NCBI GenBank assembly: GCA_016712175.1 | Contig: JADJRQ010000001.1 | Coordinates: 496,001 to 560,000, forward strand | Origin: Solirubrobacterales bacterium | GTDB lineage: Bacteria; Actinomycetota; Thermoleophilia; Solirubrobacterales; 70-9 | Direction: 5' to 3' | DNA: 64,000 nucleotides | Shown: positions 36,727-46,494 of the stretch, in pieces | Numbering within the stretch: the stretch's first letter is position 1 | How the letters are laid out: the number at the start of each line of letters is the position of its first letter | The notes under the pieces: model-generated | Databases searched by the model: none | The model's input: only the letters and a program-made list of their open reading frames with translations | Told to the model about the DNA's origin: nothing | Made by a program: the position numbers and the translations under genes

Positions 36727-38242
36727 TTGAACCCGAATCTGGCCACCCTTTTGCAGAATTCCGCGGAGAAGTTTTCTGAGCGGACCGCGATCCGACTGGA
36801 CGACACCGCCCTTCCGTACGCGATGCTGAACGGGGCCACCATGCACGTGGCCGGCCTGCTCGCCTCCAAGGGCGTCAAACAGGGCGACCGGATCGGCGTG
36901 ATGCTGCCGAACGTCCCCCACTTCCCGATGGTCTACTACGGGGTCCTCCGCCTCGGTGCGATCGTCGTGCCGATGAACGTGCTGCTTACCGGCCGCGAGA
37001 TCAAGCACTACATGAGCGACTCCGGTGCCAAGGTGCTGGTCGTGTGGAACGACTTCGCCCCCGAGGCCGAGGCGGCCTGCGAGGAGACCGGCACCGAGTT
37101 GATCAAGGTCGACCCGGTCGAATTCATGGACGTGGTCGGCAAAGCAGACCCGATCAAAGAGATCGCCGAGGTCGAGCCCGATGACACCGCCGTCATCCTC
37201 TACACCTCGGGAACCACCGGCACGCCCAAGGGCGCCGAGCTGACCCACCAGAACATCCGCAGCAACGTCGAATCGATCCTCGGACTGTTCGGACCGACCG
37301 AGGAGGACGTCGTCTTCGGTGGCCTGCCGCTCTTCCACATCTTCGGCCAGACGGTCAGCATGAACATGGTGGCCAAGGTCGGCGCCGAGCTCACCCTTCT
37401 GCCCCGGTTCGATCCGGAGAAGACTTTCGAGATCATCCAGCGCGACAAGGTCACGATCTTCATGGGCGTGCCGACGATGTACGCAGCGCTGCTCCACAGC
37501 GCCTACTCAGGCGACCACGACGTCAGCTCGCTGCGACTCTGCGTGTCCGGCGGCGCGGCGCTCCCGGCGAGATCCTCAAGGCCTTCGAGAAGGAGTTCGG
37601 ATCGCCGATCATCGAGGGCTACGGCCTCTCGGAAACGTCCCCGGTCGCCTGCTTCTCCCGTGTCGACATGGAGCGCAAGCCCGGCTCGATCGGCGTGCCG
37701 ATCAAGGATGTGGAACTCCGCCTGATCGATGACGACGGCAATGTCGTCGGGGTCGGCGAGAAAGGCGAGATCCAGATCAAGGGTCCGAACGTGATGAAGG
37801 GTTACTGGAACATGCCCGAGGCGACCGCCAAGGCGATCGACGAAGACGGCTGGTTCTCCTCCGGCGACATCGGCACGGTCGATGACGACGGCTACTACTT
37901 CATCGTCGACCGCAAGAAGGAGATGATCATCCGGGGTGGCTACAACGTCTACCCGCGTGAGATCGAAGAGGTTCTCTACGAGCATCCCGCGATCAAGGAA
38001 GCGGCCGTGATCGGCATTCCCCACGACGACCTCGGTGAAGAAGTCGTCGCGGTGGTTTCGCTGAAGGACGGCGAGTCAGCCACCCCGGACGAGATCAAGG
38101 CCTTCGCCAAGGAGCAGGTGGCGCCGGGTCCACGGATCAGCAAGATCATCGACGATCTGCCGAAGGCCCGCCCGAAAGAAATATATTCAAGCGTGGAATC
38201 GAAACTCCGACCGACCCCGGCGCCGACCGGGCCGGCGGATAG
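36727..38242 (+). CDS. AMP-dependent acyl-CoA synthetase/ligase, frameshifted
   Basis: About 505 residues when joined; activates a fatty or aromatic acid to its CoA thioester through an acyl-adenylate. The TTG start follows AGAGAGAGG. Core motifs: ILYTSGTTGTPKGAELTH (A3), EGYGLSETSPVA (A5), DGWFSSGDIG (A7) and KEMIIRGGYNVYPREIEEVL (A8). At 37565-37569 one G is missing; adding it turns LPARSS into LPGEILKAFEKEF. Near 38160-38195 the sequence is disturbed again: the expected LPKGPTGKI(L/F)K catalytic-lysine motif is recognisable only by combining frames, and the frame giving IETPTDPGADRAGG ends at TAG 38240-38242. The stretch VAPGPRISKI before it may also be affected. Confidence 0.85.
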
Positions 38243-38346
38243 GCGGGCTCGGCAATGAGCGGAAACGTCTTAAGGGTTTTCAGGGACAGCCTTTCCTCTG
38301 GTCCTTTCCCCTCTGTTGGGGCCGCGGCCCGGGCCCCCCCTTCGTC

Positions 38347-38868
38347 GTGCGGCCGGCCGATCTCTCGACCAGCCAGCACGTAATCAACTCGGTCAAGACC
38401 CTCGGCGCCGTATCGATCGCGATCTTCCTCGTCACCGCGAACCAGGTGTCGAACATCCTGCCGGCCCAGCGCGAGTCATTCCGCCCGGTCATCTGGGGGA
38501 TGCTGCTGACCCTGGCGATGGCGGCGGCGATCGTCATTCCGGTCGTGATCATCGCCTTCGGCTATTTCTCGGTCAAGGCCCTGATTCTCCTGACCGCGCT
38601 GGCAACCCTCGAACTCGTGCTCTTCATAGTCCTGGTGATCGCGAAGGTCGAACCGTCTTCGGCATACGCCGCACCCCCGGGCGCCCCGCAGCAAGTGATT
38701 CCACCGGTGCAACTGCCGCCGGATCAAGTCGCCCGGTACGAGGAGGCCACTCTGGCCCTGGAGCAGGCAGCCCGTGATCACGATGACGCGATCCGCGAGG
38801 CCGACGAAGCCGCGCGGCGATACGAACAGGCCACGCAGGCCTACGGCGCTCGGCCGCCGCTCCGCTGA
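38347..38868 (+). CDS. membrane protein with C-terminal coiled coil
   Basis: 173 residues from GTG. Three membrane segments (LGAVSIAIFLVTANQV, IWGMLLTLAMAAAIVIPVVI, ALILLTALATLELVLFIVLV) are followed by a Pro/Ala linker and a charged helical tail (ARYEEATLALEQAARDHDDA) likely to form a coiled coil. No family is recognised. The neighbours give no clear functional hint. Confidence 0.6.
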   Translation: MRPADLSTSQHVINSVKTLGAVSIAIFLVTANQVSNILPAQRESFRPVIWGMLLTLAMAAAIVIPVVIIAFGYFSVKALILLTALATLELVLFIVLVIAKVEPSSAYAAPPGAPQQVIPPVQLPPDQVARYEEATLALEQAARDHDDAIREADEAARRYEQATQAYGARPPLR

Positions 38869-38894
38869 TCCAGGTCAAACCGGGGATCCGCCGA

Positions 38895-39786
38895 TCAGTT
38901 GTTCGGAGAACCGACTCGCCGCTGAAGCCAGAGGGTGACTGTGCCGGCAAGCACCAGCAGGGTGACGTACATCGCGAGCGTGAGGAGAGCGTAGGTCGAT
39001 TCCGCCGCTTCGCCGAGGCCGATCGCCACACCGAAATAGGCCGATGCAGGCACGGTCGTAATCGAGATGGCAACCCCGACCGCCGCCGCTGCGCGTGTTT
39101 CGAAGGAAAGGATTGCCGCAATACCAGCCGCCAGAGCGATGATCACCGTTGAATAGTTGGCTCTGACCAAACCGCCGAGCCCACGGAGATAATCGTTCGG
39201 ATTGCCGTCGAGAACTCCCACCTTTCGCAGCAGGAAGGTGACGACAGCGGCCACCCCATCACGATGAGCATGCCGATCAAGAGTGTGCTGAAAGCCCGCC
39301 GGCCAGAGGCAGGCGCCGGCCGACCAGAGCGACGCAGGTCGCGCAGATCGGCAGCAGATCAGGGCTGACCGCCATCGCACCGACGATCAGGATGCTGTTG
39401 TTAGTCAACACGCCCATCGCAGCGATACAGCCGGCCACTCCCATGAGGACCATGTACCGGGTGATCGGCCTGGAGTTCTCCCTGGCCTGCCCGAGTACCT
39501 CGACCCAGGCGAACCCCTCGTCAGAAGTGATCGATGTCCCCGGAGCCCGCTTCGGTGCGATCACCTCCTGACGCACCATCACGTAACGGTGGTCGGCGAT
39601 CTCGAGTTCGTTGAGCCGCCCGAGAACGCGGTCAGCAGCTGACGGGGACAGGTCGGCATCGAGCACCCACTCTTCGTTCAGTTCGTTCCGGTGAGCCGTG
39701 ACCCGGTGGACGCCCTCAGCCTCGCGCAGCCTGCTGATGACTCTGTCCCGCTCATCCTCGGTGATCGAGATTCGGAGTCTCAGCAT
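38895..39786 (-). CDS. DUF389 membrane protein, frameshifted
   Basis: About 297 residues. The N-terminal ferredoxin-like part (MLRLRISITEDERDRVISRL) and the first helices (YMVLMGVAGCIAAMGVLTN, ILIVGAMAVSPDLLPI, the conserved GAMAVSPxL of DUF389) are in one frame. Near 39295 the reading moves to AFSTLLIGMLIVMG, and near 39254-39257 (CCCC) moves again to VAAVVTFLLRKVGVL and the remaining helices to 38895. Two indels within about 45 bases explain this. DUF389 proteins are uncharacterised inner-membrane proteins. Confidence 0.8.
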
Positions 39787-39824
39787 CGGGTGAAGGATAC
39801 CCGCAGCACATACGATCCGTCCGC

Positions 39825-40538
39825 ATGCCGAACACGGGAACAGTCGAAGCGATCGAGCGGGCCAAGACGTATCCGTTCCGGCAGCCGCGGTGCTCATACA
39901 TCTTCACCCACGATCACGAGCACCCGCTCGAGGGCCACCCGGACACCTGGGAGATCGACCTCGACCACCTGACTCCTGTCTTCGGTTACGGCTCGAATCC
40001 TTCGCCGGTTGCCCTCGCCCACAAGTTCGCGACGACCCCGGAGGTCCACATCCCGGTGATCGCTTTCGAGATCGATGGATATGACGCCGTTTACTCAAGC
40101 CATATTTCCGCGGGTTACATTCCGGCCACCATCCACCCGTCGCCGAACACAAGAATCCAGGGCTTCATGACGTATCTCACCGACGAAGAGTTGGAAACGA
40201 TGGACGCCTCCGAAAGCCGGGGTGCGAACTACGAGCTGATGGAGCTGGACGCGACCGGCCGGTTCGAAGACGGGACCGAGATGGAGCGGCCCCTCACTTA
40301 CGTCAGCCTCCACGGCCTGCTCGAGATCGAAGGGGCCCTGCGGGCAGTACCGGGGACCGAAGCGAAAGGCCGCAAGTTCAAAGAGTTGGCCCAGAGCGTT
40401 GTCCTCGGAAGGGTGATCGACACGGTCGCCCCGGAAGTGGCGACAGATCAGTTCATCGGAACCGCAATCGCAAGCGCCACCCAACGGAAGGCCTGGACCG
40501 AGAAGCTGAAGGGGTCGGATCTTCGTGCCGATCAATAG
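39825..40538 (+). CDS. gamma-glutamylcyclotransferase-like fold protein
   Basis: 237 residues. The pattern VFGYGSNPSPVALA is the YGSN loop of the GGCT/BtrG-like fold, and GFMTYLTDEELETMDASESR followed by ANYELMEL matches the later region, where a Glu acts in catalysis. These enzymes release 5-oxoproline from gamma-glutamyl compounds, but many relatives have other roles, so the reaction is uncertain. It starts 38 bases from the divergent DUF389 gene. Confidence 0.65.
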   Translation: MPNTGTVEAIERAKTYPFRQPRCSYIFTHDHEHPLEGHPDTWEIDLDHLTPVFGYGSNPSPVALAHKFATTPEVHIPVIAFEIDGYDAVYSSHISAGYIPATIHPSPNTRIQGFMTYLTDEELETMDASESRGANYELMELDATGRFEDGTEMERPLTYVSLHGLLEIEGALRAVPGTEAKGRKFKELAQSVVLGRVIDTVAPEVATDQFIGTAIASATQRKAWTEKLKGSDLRADQ

Positions 40539-40548
40539 CGTGCCGGCC

Positions 40549-41013
40549 ATGCGGCGATTCTCCCTGGTCCTCGGCTGTGGACTGATCAGCTTCACTGTCA
40601 TGGGATGCGGGTCGAGCGGCGACGTGATCGCGAAGGCCGACAACCTTTGCAAGAAGTCCCAGCAGGAGCAACTGGCGTTACTGGACGGCACGTCGTCGAA
40701 TTCGACGAATCCGCTGACCATGAAGAAGTACCTCGAATCCTCATTCCGTCAGACGAAGGACCTGAACGATCGACTGAGGGACCTGAACCCCCCTTCCGAG
40801 CTGAAAGAAGATTGGAATGCCTGGATCGCATCACTTGACGACCAGGAAAAGGCAGAAGAACATATGAAGTTGACGGTCAAGCCCGAAATGGAAAACGGAA
40901 ACGACTCCCCCTACACGGAGGCCGTGAATGAAGCCATCCAGCAGCAGATAAAGCGAAACAAGCTGGCCGCCGATCTCGGCCTCAACACCTGCGGACAAAA
41001 CGCCGCAATCTGA
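40549..41013 (+). CDS. small lipoprotein
   Basis: 154 residues from ATG at 40549; a GTG at 40525 overlaps the previous gene and would put eight residues before the signal. The lipoprotein signal RRFSLVLGCGLISFTVMGC has a lipobox VMGC. The mature part is helical, charged and carries two later Cys (NLCKKSQ and LNTCGQ). Function unknown. It probably shares a transcript with the GGCT-like gene. Confidence 0.7.
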   Translation: MRRFSLVLGCGLISFTVMGCGSSGDVIAKADNLCKKSQQEQLALLDGTSSNSTNPLTMKKYLESSFRQTKDLNDRLRDLNPPSELKEDWNAWIASLDDQEKAEEHMKLTVKPEMENGNDSPYTEAVNEAIQQQIKRNKLAADLGLNTCGQNAAI

Positions 41014-41061
41014 CCGGAATTCAAATGCGCGGCCGGCCGATCGCCTTGCGCATGTTCCCGA

Positions 41062-41516
41062 TCAGTCCGGCGTGTAGTCAGTGATGAACTGCGCCGCATC
41101 CGGGTGCTCGGCTGCAAGCGCTTCCCGGTTGCCCAGCTCGAAGTCATCCTGCCTGAAACCCGGGGCCATAGTCGTGCCAAGGAGAGTCCATTCGCCCAGC
41201 GTCTCGGCAGCCTGCCAGATGCCTCCTGGAATCACGAACTGTGGTTCATGGCCTTCATGGAGATCGGTGCTGAGAGTCACGTTTCCGTACTCCCGACCGG
41301 GACCGAGCAGGTGGAGCATTGCCGGGTCACCCATGTAGAAGTGGAAGACCTCCGGGCCAGGCAGCCGGTGGAGCATGGTCGGCTTGCCAACTTCGAGCAG
41401 GAAGTAGATGGCGGTCGAATTGCCATCGTCGAGGGTGTTCCGGAACATGCCACCTTCGTCCGGCAGCGGTTCGAGGTTCAGCTTCTGGATGATCTCTTTG
41501 GCGTCGATCCGGGCAC
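41062..41516 (-). CDS. cupin domain protein (DUF985 family), N terminus frameshifted
   Basis: The DUF985 cupin reads GGMFRNTLDDGNSTAIYFLL, then TMLHRLPGPEVFHFYMGDPA (metal-binding His and Glu), QFVIPGGIWQAAE and LLGTTMAPGFRQDDFELGNR, and ends ITDYTPD. Upstream of the Met at 41448 the same frame continues with DAKEIIQKLNLEPLPDEGG, clearly family sequence, but meets a stop before any start codon. A GTG at 41516 lies in another frame, joined by one missing base near 41496-41502. Confidence 0.75.
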
Positions 41517-41646
41517 TTTATCGGGGTACTTCGATCGAGCATCAATCCAACGATTCTCTGGAGACCCACTATGCTGCGAACGTGGGAGTACGGGAACAGA
41601 CAATTCCGTACATCGTTAGTGAATGTCATCGAGGACAGGGGATTTC

Positions 41647-44317
41647 ATGGGGATCGAAGTACGAAAGTCAGCCGCTGCCGCAGTGGGAATCGTGCTGGCC
41701 GGGCTCGTCGCTCTGCTGGTGCCCGCTTCGGCCGCCGCCGACACGGTGGTCAACCCCGGCAACACCTTCAACGCAGCCTTTACCGGAGGCCAGATCACGA
41801 TCGGCAGCACCCTGCCGCCAATCGACGTCGGCACCCTGAGTCCCGCTCCCCGCCTCCGCAACATCAACGTCGCCGCCGACGGCGGCTTCACCGCCGACAA
41901 GGCAGACCTGACCTTCCCCCAGATCTTGCTGCCGGTAGACGCACCGGTGGTCGGCACGATCGACATCGGCGTCCAGATTCGGGCCGCCACCGACCCGACC
42001 GGCCACATCGACCCGCAAACGGGCGAGATCACGCTCGACACGAGCCTGACCATTCAACTGACCAGCACCAACGCGATCGTCGCGCTCGGGACGAACTGCT
42101 ACGTCGGCAGCCCCGCCAGCCCGATCCCCTTCCACGCCACCAGCGGCCCGACCACGGGAACCCCGTATGACGAATACACCGGACTGGCGACGGTCGAAGA
42201 GACCACTTTCGCGGTGCCGGTCGCCTCGGGCTGCCCGACCATCTTCGGCAACAACGTCAACGACCTGGTCAACAGCCAGCTCGGCCTGCCCTCGCCGTCC
42301 GGCAACAACCAGGCCTCGTTCGACCTCAAGTTCAACCCGGCCCCTCATTCCGCCGATTGGGTCGATCCCGAAGGTCCCGGAAACGTCGAACCGACGATTG
42401 TCAACGACACTCCGGTCGAGGTCGAGAGCGGGGTCGAGGAACGCTCCTGGCTCGAGAGCTTCGCGATCAGCGACGGCAACATCACCGCCCGCCAAGGCAA
42501 CACGGTCCGGATGTCTTTGCTCGTCCGCCACAACCCCGGCCGTTCAGTGACCGGCCTGCGGATCGACGACAACTGGGACGGAAACGACGACTCGGACGGC
42601 TCCCCTGTGAAGGCCGTGACCGCCGAGATGCCGGTGGTTGCCGGCGGCTTCAACTACTCCCGGGTCACCTTCGAATACCAGGCGCCGAGCGCCGGCATGG
42701 GCCTCACCTGCCCCGACCTATTCGGCGGCGACGGAATCCTCAAGCGCACCAGCCAGATCAGCGTCCGGGCGGTGCTCGACAACGGCACCGAATCGGAGTC
42801 TTCGACCTCCCCGCTGCAGCTCAGCCGCGAGGACTGCAACGCGAAAATCGATCCGCCGATGATCTACGGATGGGATGCGGGCAGCCCACCGGCAACCCTG
42901 CTCCCGAACGAATCGGCCACCTTCAAGTTCAGGGGAGACGACACCGACCAGTGGCCCACCGACCAGAACAAGTTCGGCGGCTACACCTGGCGGGCGCGGA
43001 ACCTCGACACCGGCGAAACCACTTCACCCACCTTCGTCTGCCCGGGTGTTGACCAGGACAACGTACTCCAGACCCTGAACGTGACCTTTCCCGATCGGGG
43101 ACGCTGGGTGGTCGAAACCAAGCTCCACAACCTGGACGGTGACATCTTCGGCAATGGCACCTGCAGCTACACGTTCGCTCCCAATCACTGGTACTGGGTG
43201 GGCGCGGTTGACGTCAACTCCCCTGTCGAAGCGAGCGGAGTCTACAGCCCGGCGGTCGGCCTCTCGGTCCCGGCTCGGCCCGACGAAGACGGCTCGCTCG
43301 CCCTCTCGGTGAATGGCTTGGACACCCTCGACGCAAGTGACGGTGGCAAGGTCCAGTCGGTCGAATGGGACCTCGACGGCAACTCCGACAACGGTTACGA
43401 GCGGGTCAGGCTCGGCGATTCGAGGACCGGCCTCAACCCCGGTCAGAACCAGACCAACCTCGACACCACCAGTCTCAGCCCGGGCATCTACACCGCCCGG
43501 GTGAGGGTCGGCGACAACGGAGCCCTCGGCGCGGCCGACAGCATTCGCCGGACCAACACGGCCGAAGCGGACTACATGGTCAACACCCCGCCGACCGCGG
43601 GGGACCTGGCGGTCGAGACCCCGGAAGGCGCCCAGGTAGCGACCCCGCTGGTCGCGGCCGACACCAATGCCGATGACTCGCACGATCCGCTCACCTGGAC
43701 GGTCAAGACGCCGCCGGCCCACGGCTTCCTGTCCGGCGAGTGGCCCGACCGTTCGTACAACCCGGATTCCGGCTTCTCGGGGACCGACAGCTTCGTCTTC
43801 GAAGTCAACGACGGATTCGGAGGCACCGCGACCGGCACGGTGACGATCACGGTCAAGAAGGCCGACGTTTCCACCACCGCCGCCGGATCCGGGCACCGAT
43901 CCCGACCCGCCGGTCGATGGGCCCGATCCGGTCATTCCGGTTGAACCGAAGCCGAGCCCGCAGCCGACCGGGACCACCGGCATCTTCGACGGCAAACGGC
44001 TCCACGTGCGGCTCAAGTGCCCGGGCCGGTTCAAGCCCTCCTGCCGCACGAAGGCGGTCCCGGTGAGTAAGAAGAGGCGAGGCAAGCCGATGGGCAAGAT
44101 GGTCAAGAAGAGGATCAAGGCCGGCCGCTGGAAGGAAGTCACATTCCGGATCAAGCCGAAGTTCCGCAAGAAGCTCACGCGGATGTCGAAGAAGAATTCG
44201 AAGCAGCTCTACGTACGCCAGAAGATCCGCAGCCGCAAGGTAGGCAGGAAGCGGATGAAACGAGCCAAGGCCGTGACCATCTTCCACCGCTACAAGGTCC
44301 GCACCCCGGAGCAGTAG
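41647..44317 (+). CDS. large secreted surface protein with cadherin-like domain and basic tail, frameshifted
   Basis: About 890 residues when joined. ATG at 41647 follows AGGGG. A signal peptide (VRKSAAAAVGIVLAGLVALL, cleavage near SAAA) leads to a beta-rich body of unknown type, a region with VEWDLDGNSDNGYERVR (PKD/Ig-like) and a Big/cadherin-like domain with AHGFLSGEWPDRSYNPDSGF and GTDSFVFEVNDGFGGTATG. At about 43876-43884 one base is missing; the restored frame gives PDPGTDPDPPVDGPDP, a Pro/Asp linker, then a Lys/Arg-rich tail (KKRRGKPMGKMVKKRIKAG) to TAG at 44317. Such basic tails are common on secreted proteins of this lineage and may bind the cell wall. A good terminator follows. Confidence 0.75.
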
Positions 44318-44363
44318 GCGGGCTGGTTCGCGATCCCGAGCTGGTCAAGTCGCTGGCCCGGTA

Positions 44364-44390
44364 GATGAAGTGTGGATCTTCATCTTTTTT
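44364..44390 (+). terminator. intrinsic terminator
   Basis: GATGAAG, a seven-base loop TGTGGAT, CTTCATC, then TTTTTT. This is a textbook Rho-independent terminator for the upstream surface-protein gene. Confidence 0.9.
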
Positions 44391-44462
44391 GGCTTTAGCC
44401 TTGGATGCCATCGTGGAGCAAGGCTAGCGCCGCGCCGCAACCACGGTGGTAAATCCACACTT
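44368..44462. repeat. long-range inverted repeat overlapping the terminator
   Basis: AAGTGTGGAT (44368-44377) matches ATCCACACTT (44453-44462) as an inverted repeat. Between them AGCCTTG (44397-44403) pairs with CAAGGCT (44419-44425). The outer pairing uses the terminator's second half-stem and loop, so the two folds exclude each other. Confidence 0.6.
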
Positions 44463-44478
44463 CCCCTAGGCTGATGGC

Positions 44479-44832
44479 GTGGCGAAACATCAACTCAAAC
44501 CCCTCTTCGACCAAGTCGTCATCAAGGAACTCGAGCCCGGACAGATGAGGAAGTCTGGCCTGGTTGTCCCGCCGGGCACCTCGGACCCGTTGCCCCAACA
44601 CGGGATCGTGCTCGATGTCGGCCAGGGAGTGGACTGGTGGACCGCGGCCGGAGTCGAGATGCCGGTCAAGCGCGGCGACCACGTCGTCTTCCCGGCCGCG
44701 GCCGGGGCATGGGTGGAGGTCGACGACGAGCGCCTACTGGTCTGCCGGGTGACCGAGCTGCTCGGGGTGTTGGAAACGGTCAGCGATCAAGAGAGCGCAG
44801 CCGGCTCAGGCGACGAACTCGCCGATCGTTAA
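44479..44832 (+). CDS. groES: GroES/Cpn10-like co-chaperonin, without a neighbouring groEL
   Basis: 117 residues from GTG. The Cpn10 pattern can be followed: LKPLFDQVVIKELEPGQMRK, SGLVVPPGTSDPLPQHGIVL (mobile-loop region and beta strand), VKRGDHVVFPAAAGAWVEVD and ERLLVCRVTELLGVLE. The length is slightly more than the usual 95-100 because of a C-terminal acidic tail. Canonical groES genes sit directly before groEL; here a serine-hydrolase-like gene converges on it, so this is a paralogue or displaced copy. It starts just after a large structured region. Confidence 0.8.
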   Translation: MAKHQLKPLFDQVVIKELEPGQMRKSGLVVPPGTSDPLPQHGIVLDVGQGVDWWTAAGVEMPVKRGDHVVFPAAAGAWVEVDDERLLVCRVTELLGVLETVSDQESAAGSGDELADR

Positions 44833-44835
44833 GAC

Positions 44836-45816
44836 TCAGCAGGGCGTCGAGGCAGGAACCTTGCCTTTGAGATGAGTCGCAGCCCAGCTGGCAATCGAGG
44901 TCGCCATGGCCTGGCCTGACTCGAAGCTGCCGTCATCTGAAATAGCGGCGATGGTGACGACTGCCTCTTCGCCACCGATGTCCATCGTGCCCATCTGACG
45001 AACGAGGTACTTGCCATCGGGGCCCGGACCCCAGCCACCTTTCCACTTGGCAGGCACGCCGGCCGAGCCGAGGCCCCAGGTGTCAGAGGTGACCTGAGAC
45101 ATCTCATTGAGGAGGTAGTTGCGGGAGGCGGAGTCGGAAATGCAGCCGCCAGCGAGGGCCGCCATGTATTTGTTCTGTTCCTCCAGCGACCAGTTGGTCT
45201 GGCCATAAGTCGTGAACGAATCCCGGCCCTGGGTCGAGACCACGGTTTGCTCGTCCCCGGCCTGGCGAAGCATCTCGCCGACCGCCGTGGAAGCCCCACC
45301 GAGGCCTCCGTGAGAAGCCTTGAGGTCTGAGAAGAGTGCGGCCGCCGCATCATTGTCGGAGAGGGTGATCGCAGCGTTGATGTTGCTTTGCTGGGTCGAG
45401 GAGATTCCGCCATGCCCGCCGGCATCGGCCAGGACCCTCTCGGAGATCGGAACCTTGATCGTCGACCAGGCAGAGGTCGAGCTCAAGGCGCTGGCGTTGC
45501 CGAGTCGCGTGCCGTCGCCACCAGGAGCACCGACGACGAGGCCGCCCTGTCCGGGCAGGTTGGCAAGCATCGAGTCAATGTTGGAGCTGGAGGCAGTGCC
45601 AACCGAAGCGCCGGCCTTGGCGGCCGCCTTCGCCTTGAGCTTCGCCTGCTTGCGTTCCCGAGCTGCCTGCTGGCGTTCGAGCCGCTTCTTGTACTTCCGC
45701 GCGTTGATGATCTCGGCCGTCTTGTCGTTGGCCGGGTCCGGCCCTGAGTCGGATCCGCCGCAGCCAGAGATGATCAGCGCAGCGGCGCAGGCGAGCAGCG
45801 TGAGACGGGTTCCCAT
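44836..45816 (-). CDS. beta-lactamase-fold serine hydrolase lipoprotein
   Basis: 326 residues. A lipoprotein signal (TRLTLLACAAALIISGC, lipobox ISGC) is followed by a Lys-rich helical linker (ERQQAARERKQAKLKAKAAA). The catalytic domain keeps the three penicillin-recognising motifs: STIK (S-x-x-K) in SSTSAWSTIKVPI, SDN in AITLSDNDAAA, and KGG in AKWKGGWGPG in place of KTG. This suits a class A beta-lactamase or a DD-peptidase-like enzyme at the outer face of the membrane; relation to antibiotic resistance is not shown. Its stop is four bases from that of groES. Confidence 0.75.
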   Translation of the reverse strand: MGTRLTLLACAAALIISGCGGSDSGPDPANDKTAEIINARKYKKRLERQQAARERKQAKLKAKAAAKAGASVGTASSSNIDSMLANLPGQGGLVVGAPGGDGTRLGNASALSSTSAWSTIKVPISERVLADAGGHGGISSTQQSNINAAITLSDNDAAAALFSDLKASHGGLGGASTAVGEMLRQAGDEQTVVSTQGRDSFTTYGQTNWSLEEQNKYMAALAGGCISDSASRNYLLNEMSQVTSDTWGLGSAGVPAKWKGGWGPGPDGKYLVRQMGTMDIGGEEAVVTIAAISDDGSFESGQAMATSIASWAATHLKGKVPASTPC

Positions 45817-45861
45817 GGGGTGAAACTACCGACGCAACCGGCCGATACTGGCGTTAGACGA

Positions 45862-46335
45862 TCAGGGAATGAAGACTGCCGCGTCGTTGCCGCCACGACA
45901 GACGGTCCCGCCACCAGACCAGGCCGAGCAGGTCATCGAATAGTCCTGACCGGTAACCGGGCTGAACGCGCTGATGGAGGTGGCCCCAGGATTGGATCCG
46001 TACTCACCGGCGACATTGAAAGCGAAGTCACACGATGTTGCCGAGCTGGCCCCGACCCCGTTGCTACAGGTCTTGGCCGGACCGCTACCGGTGTAGGTCG
46101 AAGCAGTCGAGGCTGGAGGGGCAGTGGTCTGCTTGAAGTTCCCCTTCTTCCTCTGCTTCTTGAGCTGAGCAATTCCCTTCTGAATCTCCTGCAGCTTCTC
46201 AGCCTGCTTGGCCTCCTTCGCGCCCTCTTCTTTCGCGTTCTGAAGTTCCTGATCGCTCGCGCCGCCGCAACCAGCAGCAAAGACACAGAGCCCGAGGACG
46301 GCCAACAAAATCACAACTCCCTTTGGACGATTCAT
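45862..46335 (-). CDS. small lipoprotein with coiled coil
   Basis: 157 residues from ATG at 46335 (the frame is open further, but the signal peptide starts here). The signal RPKGVVILLAVLGLCVFAAG ends in lipobox AAGC. A helical stretch (ASDQELQNAKEEGAKEAKQA) is followed by a Ser/Thr linker and a small domain with four Cys (KTCSNG, SATSCDF, MTCSAW, TVCRGG). Function unknown. It is probably co-transcribed with the serine hydrolase gene downstream. Confidence 0.65.
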   Translation of the reverse strand: MNRPKGVVILLAVLGLCVFAAGCGGASDQELQNAKEEGAKEAKQAEKLQEIQKGIAQLKKQRKKGNFKQTTAPPASTASTYTGSGPAKTCSNGVGASSATSCDFAFNVAGEYGSNPGATSISAFSPVTGQDYSMTCSAWSGGGTVCRGGNDAAVFIP

Positions 46336-46494
46336 GAGGGTGAGACTAGCGAACAGGTGCGTCTGTCCTTCCTTGGTATCTGGATACCATCGCTGGTCGA
46401 TGAAGACCATTCCGAACAAGAGCAAGGTCGTCGGCCTTGTGGAGAAGGCGCAATCAGTTGATGTCAACGATCTGACGAAAAATGGGGCCAGCAC

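Noticed and set aside
43024..44178. 384-residue minus-strand ORF opposite the surface protein
   Set aside because: Antisense of a protein with a signal peptide, cadherin-like domain and terminator on the plus strand.
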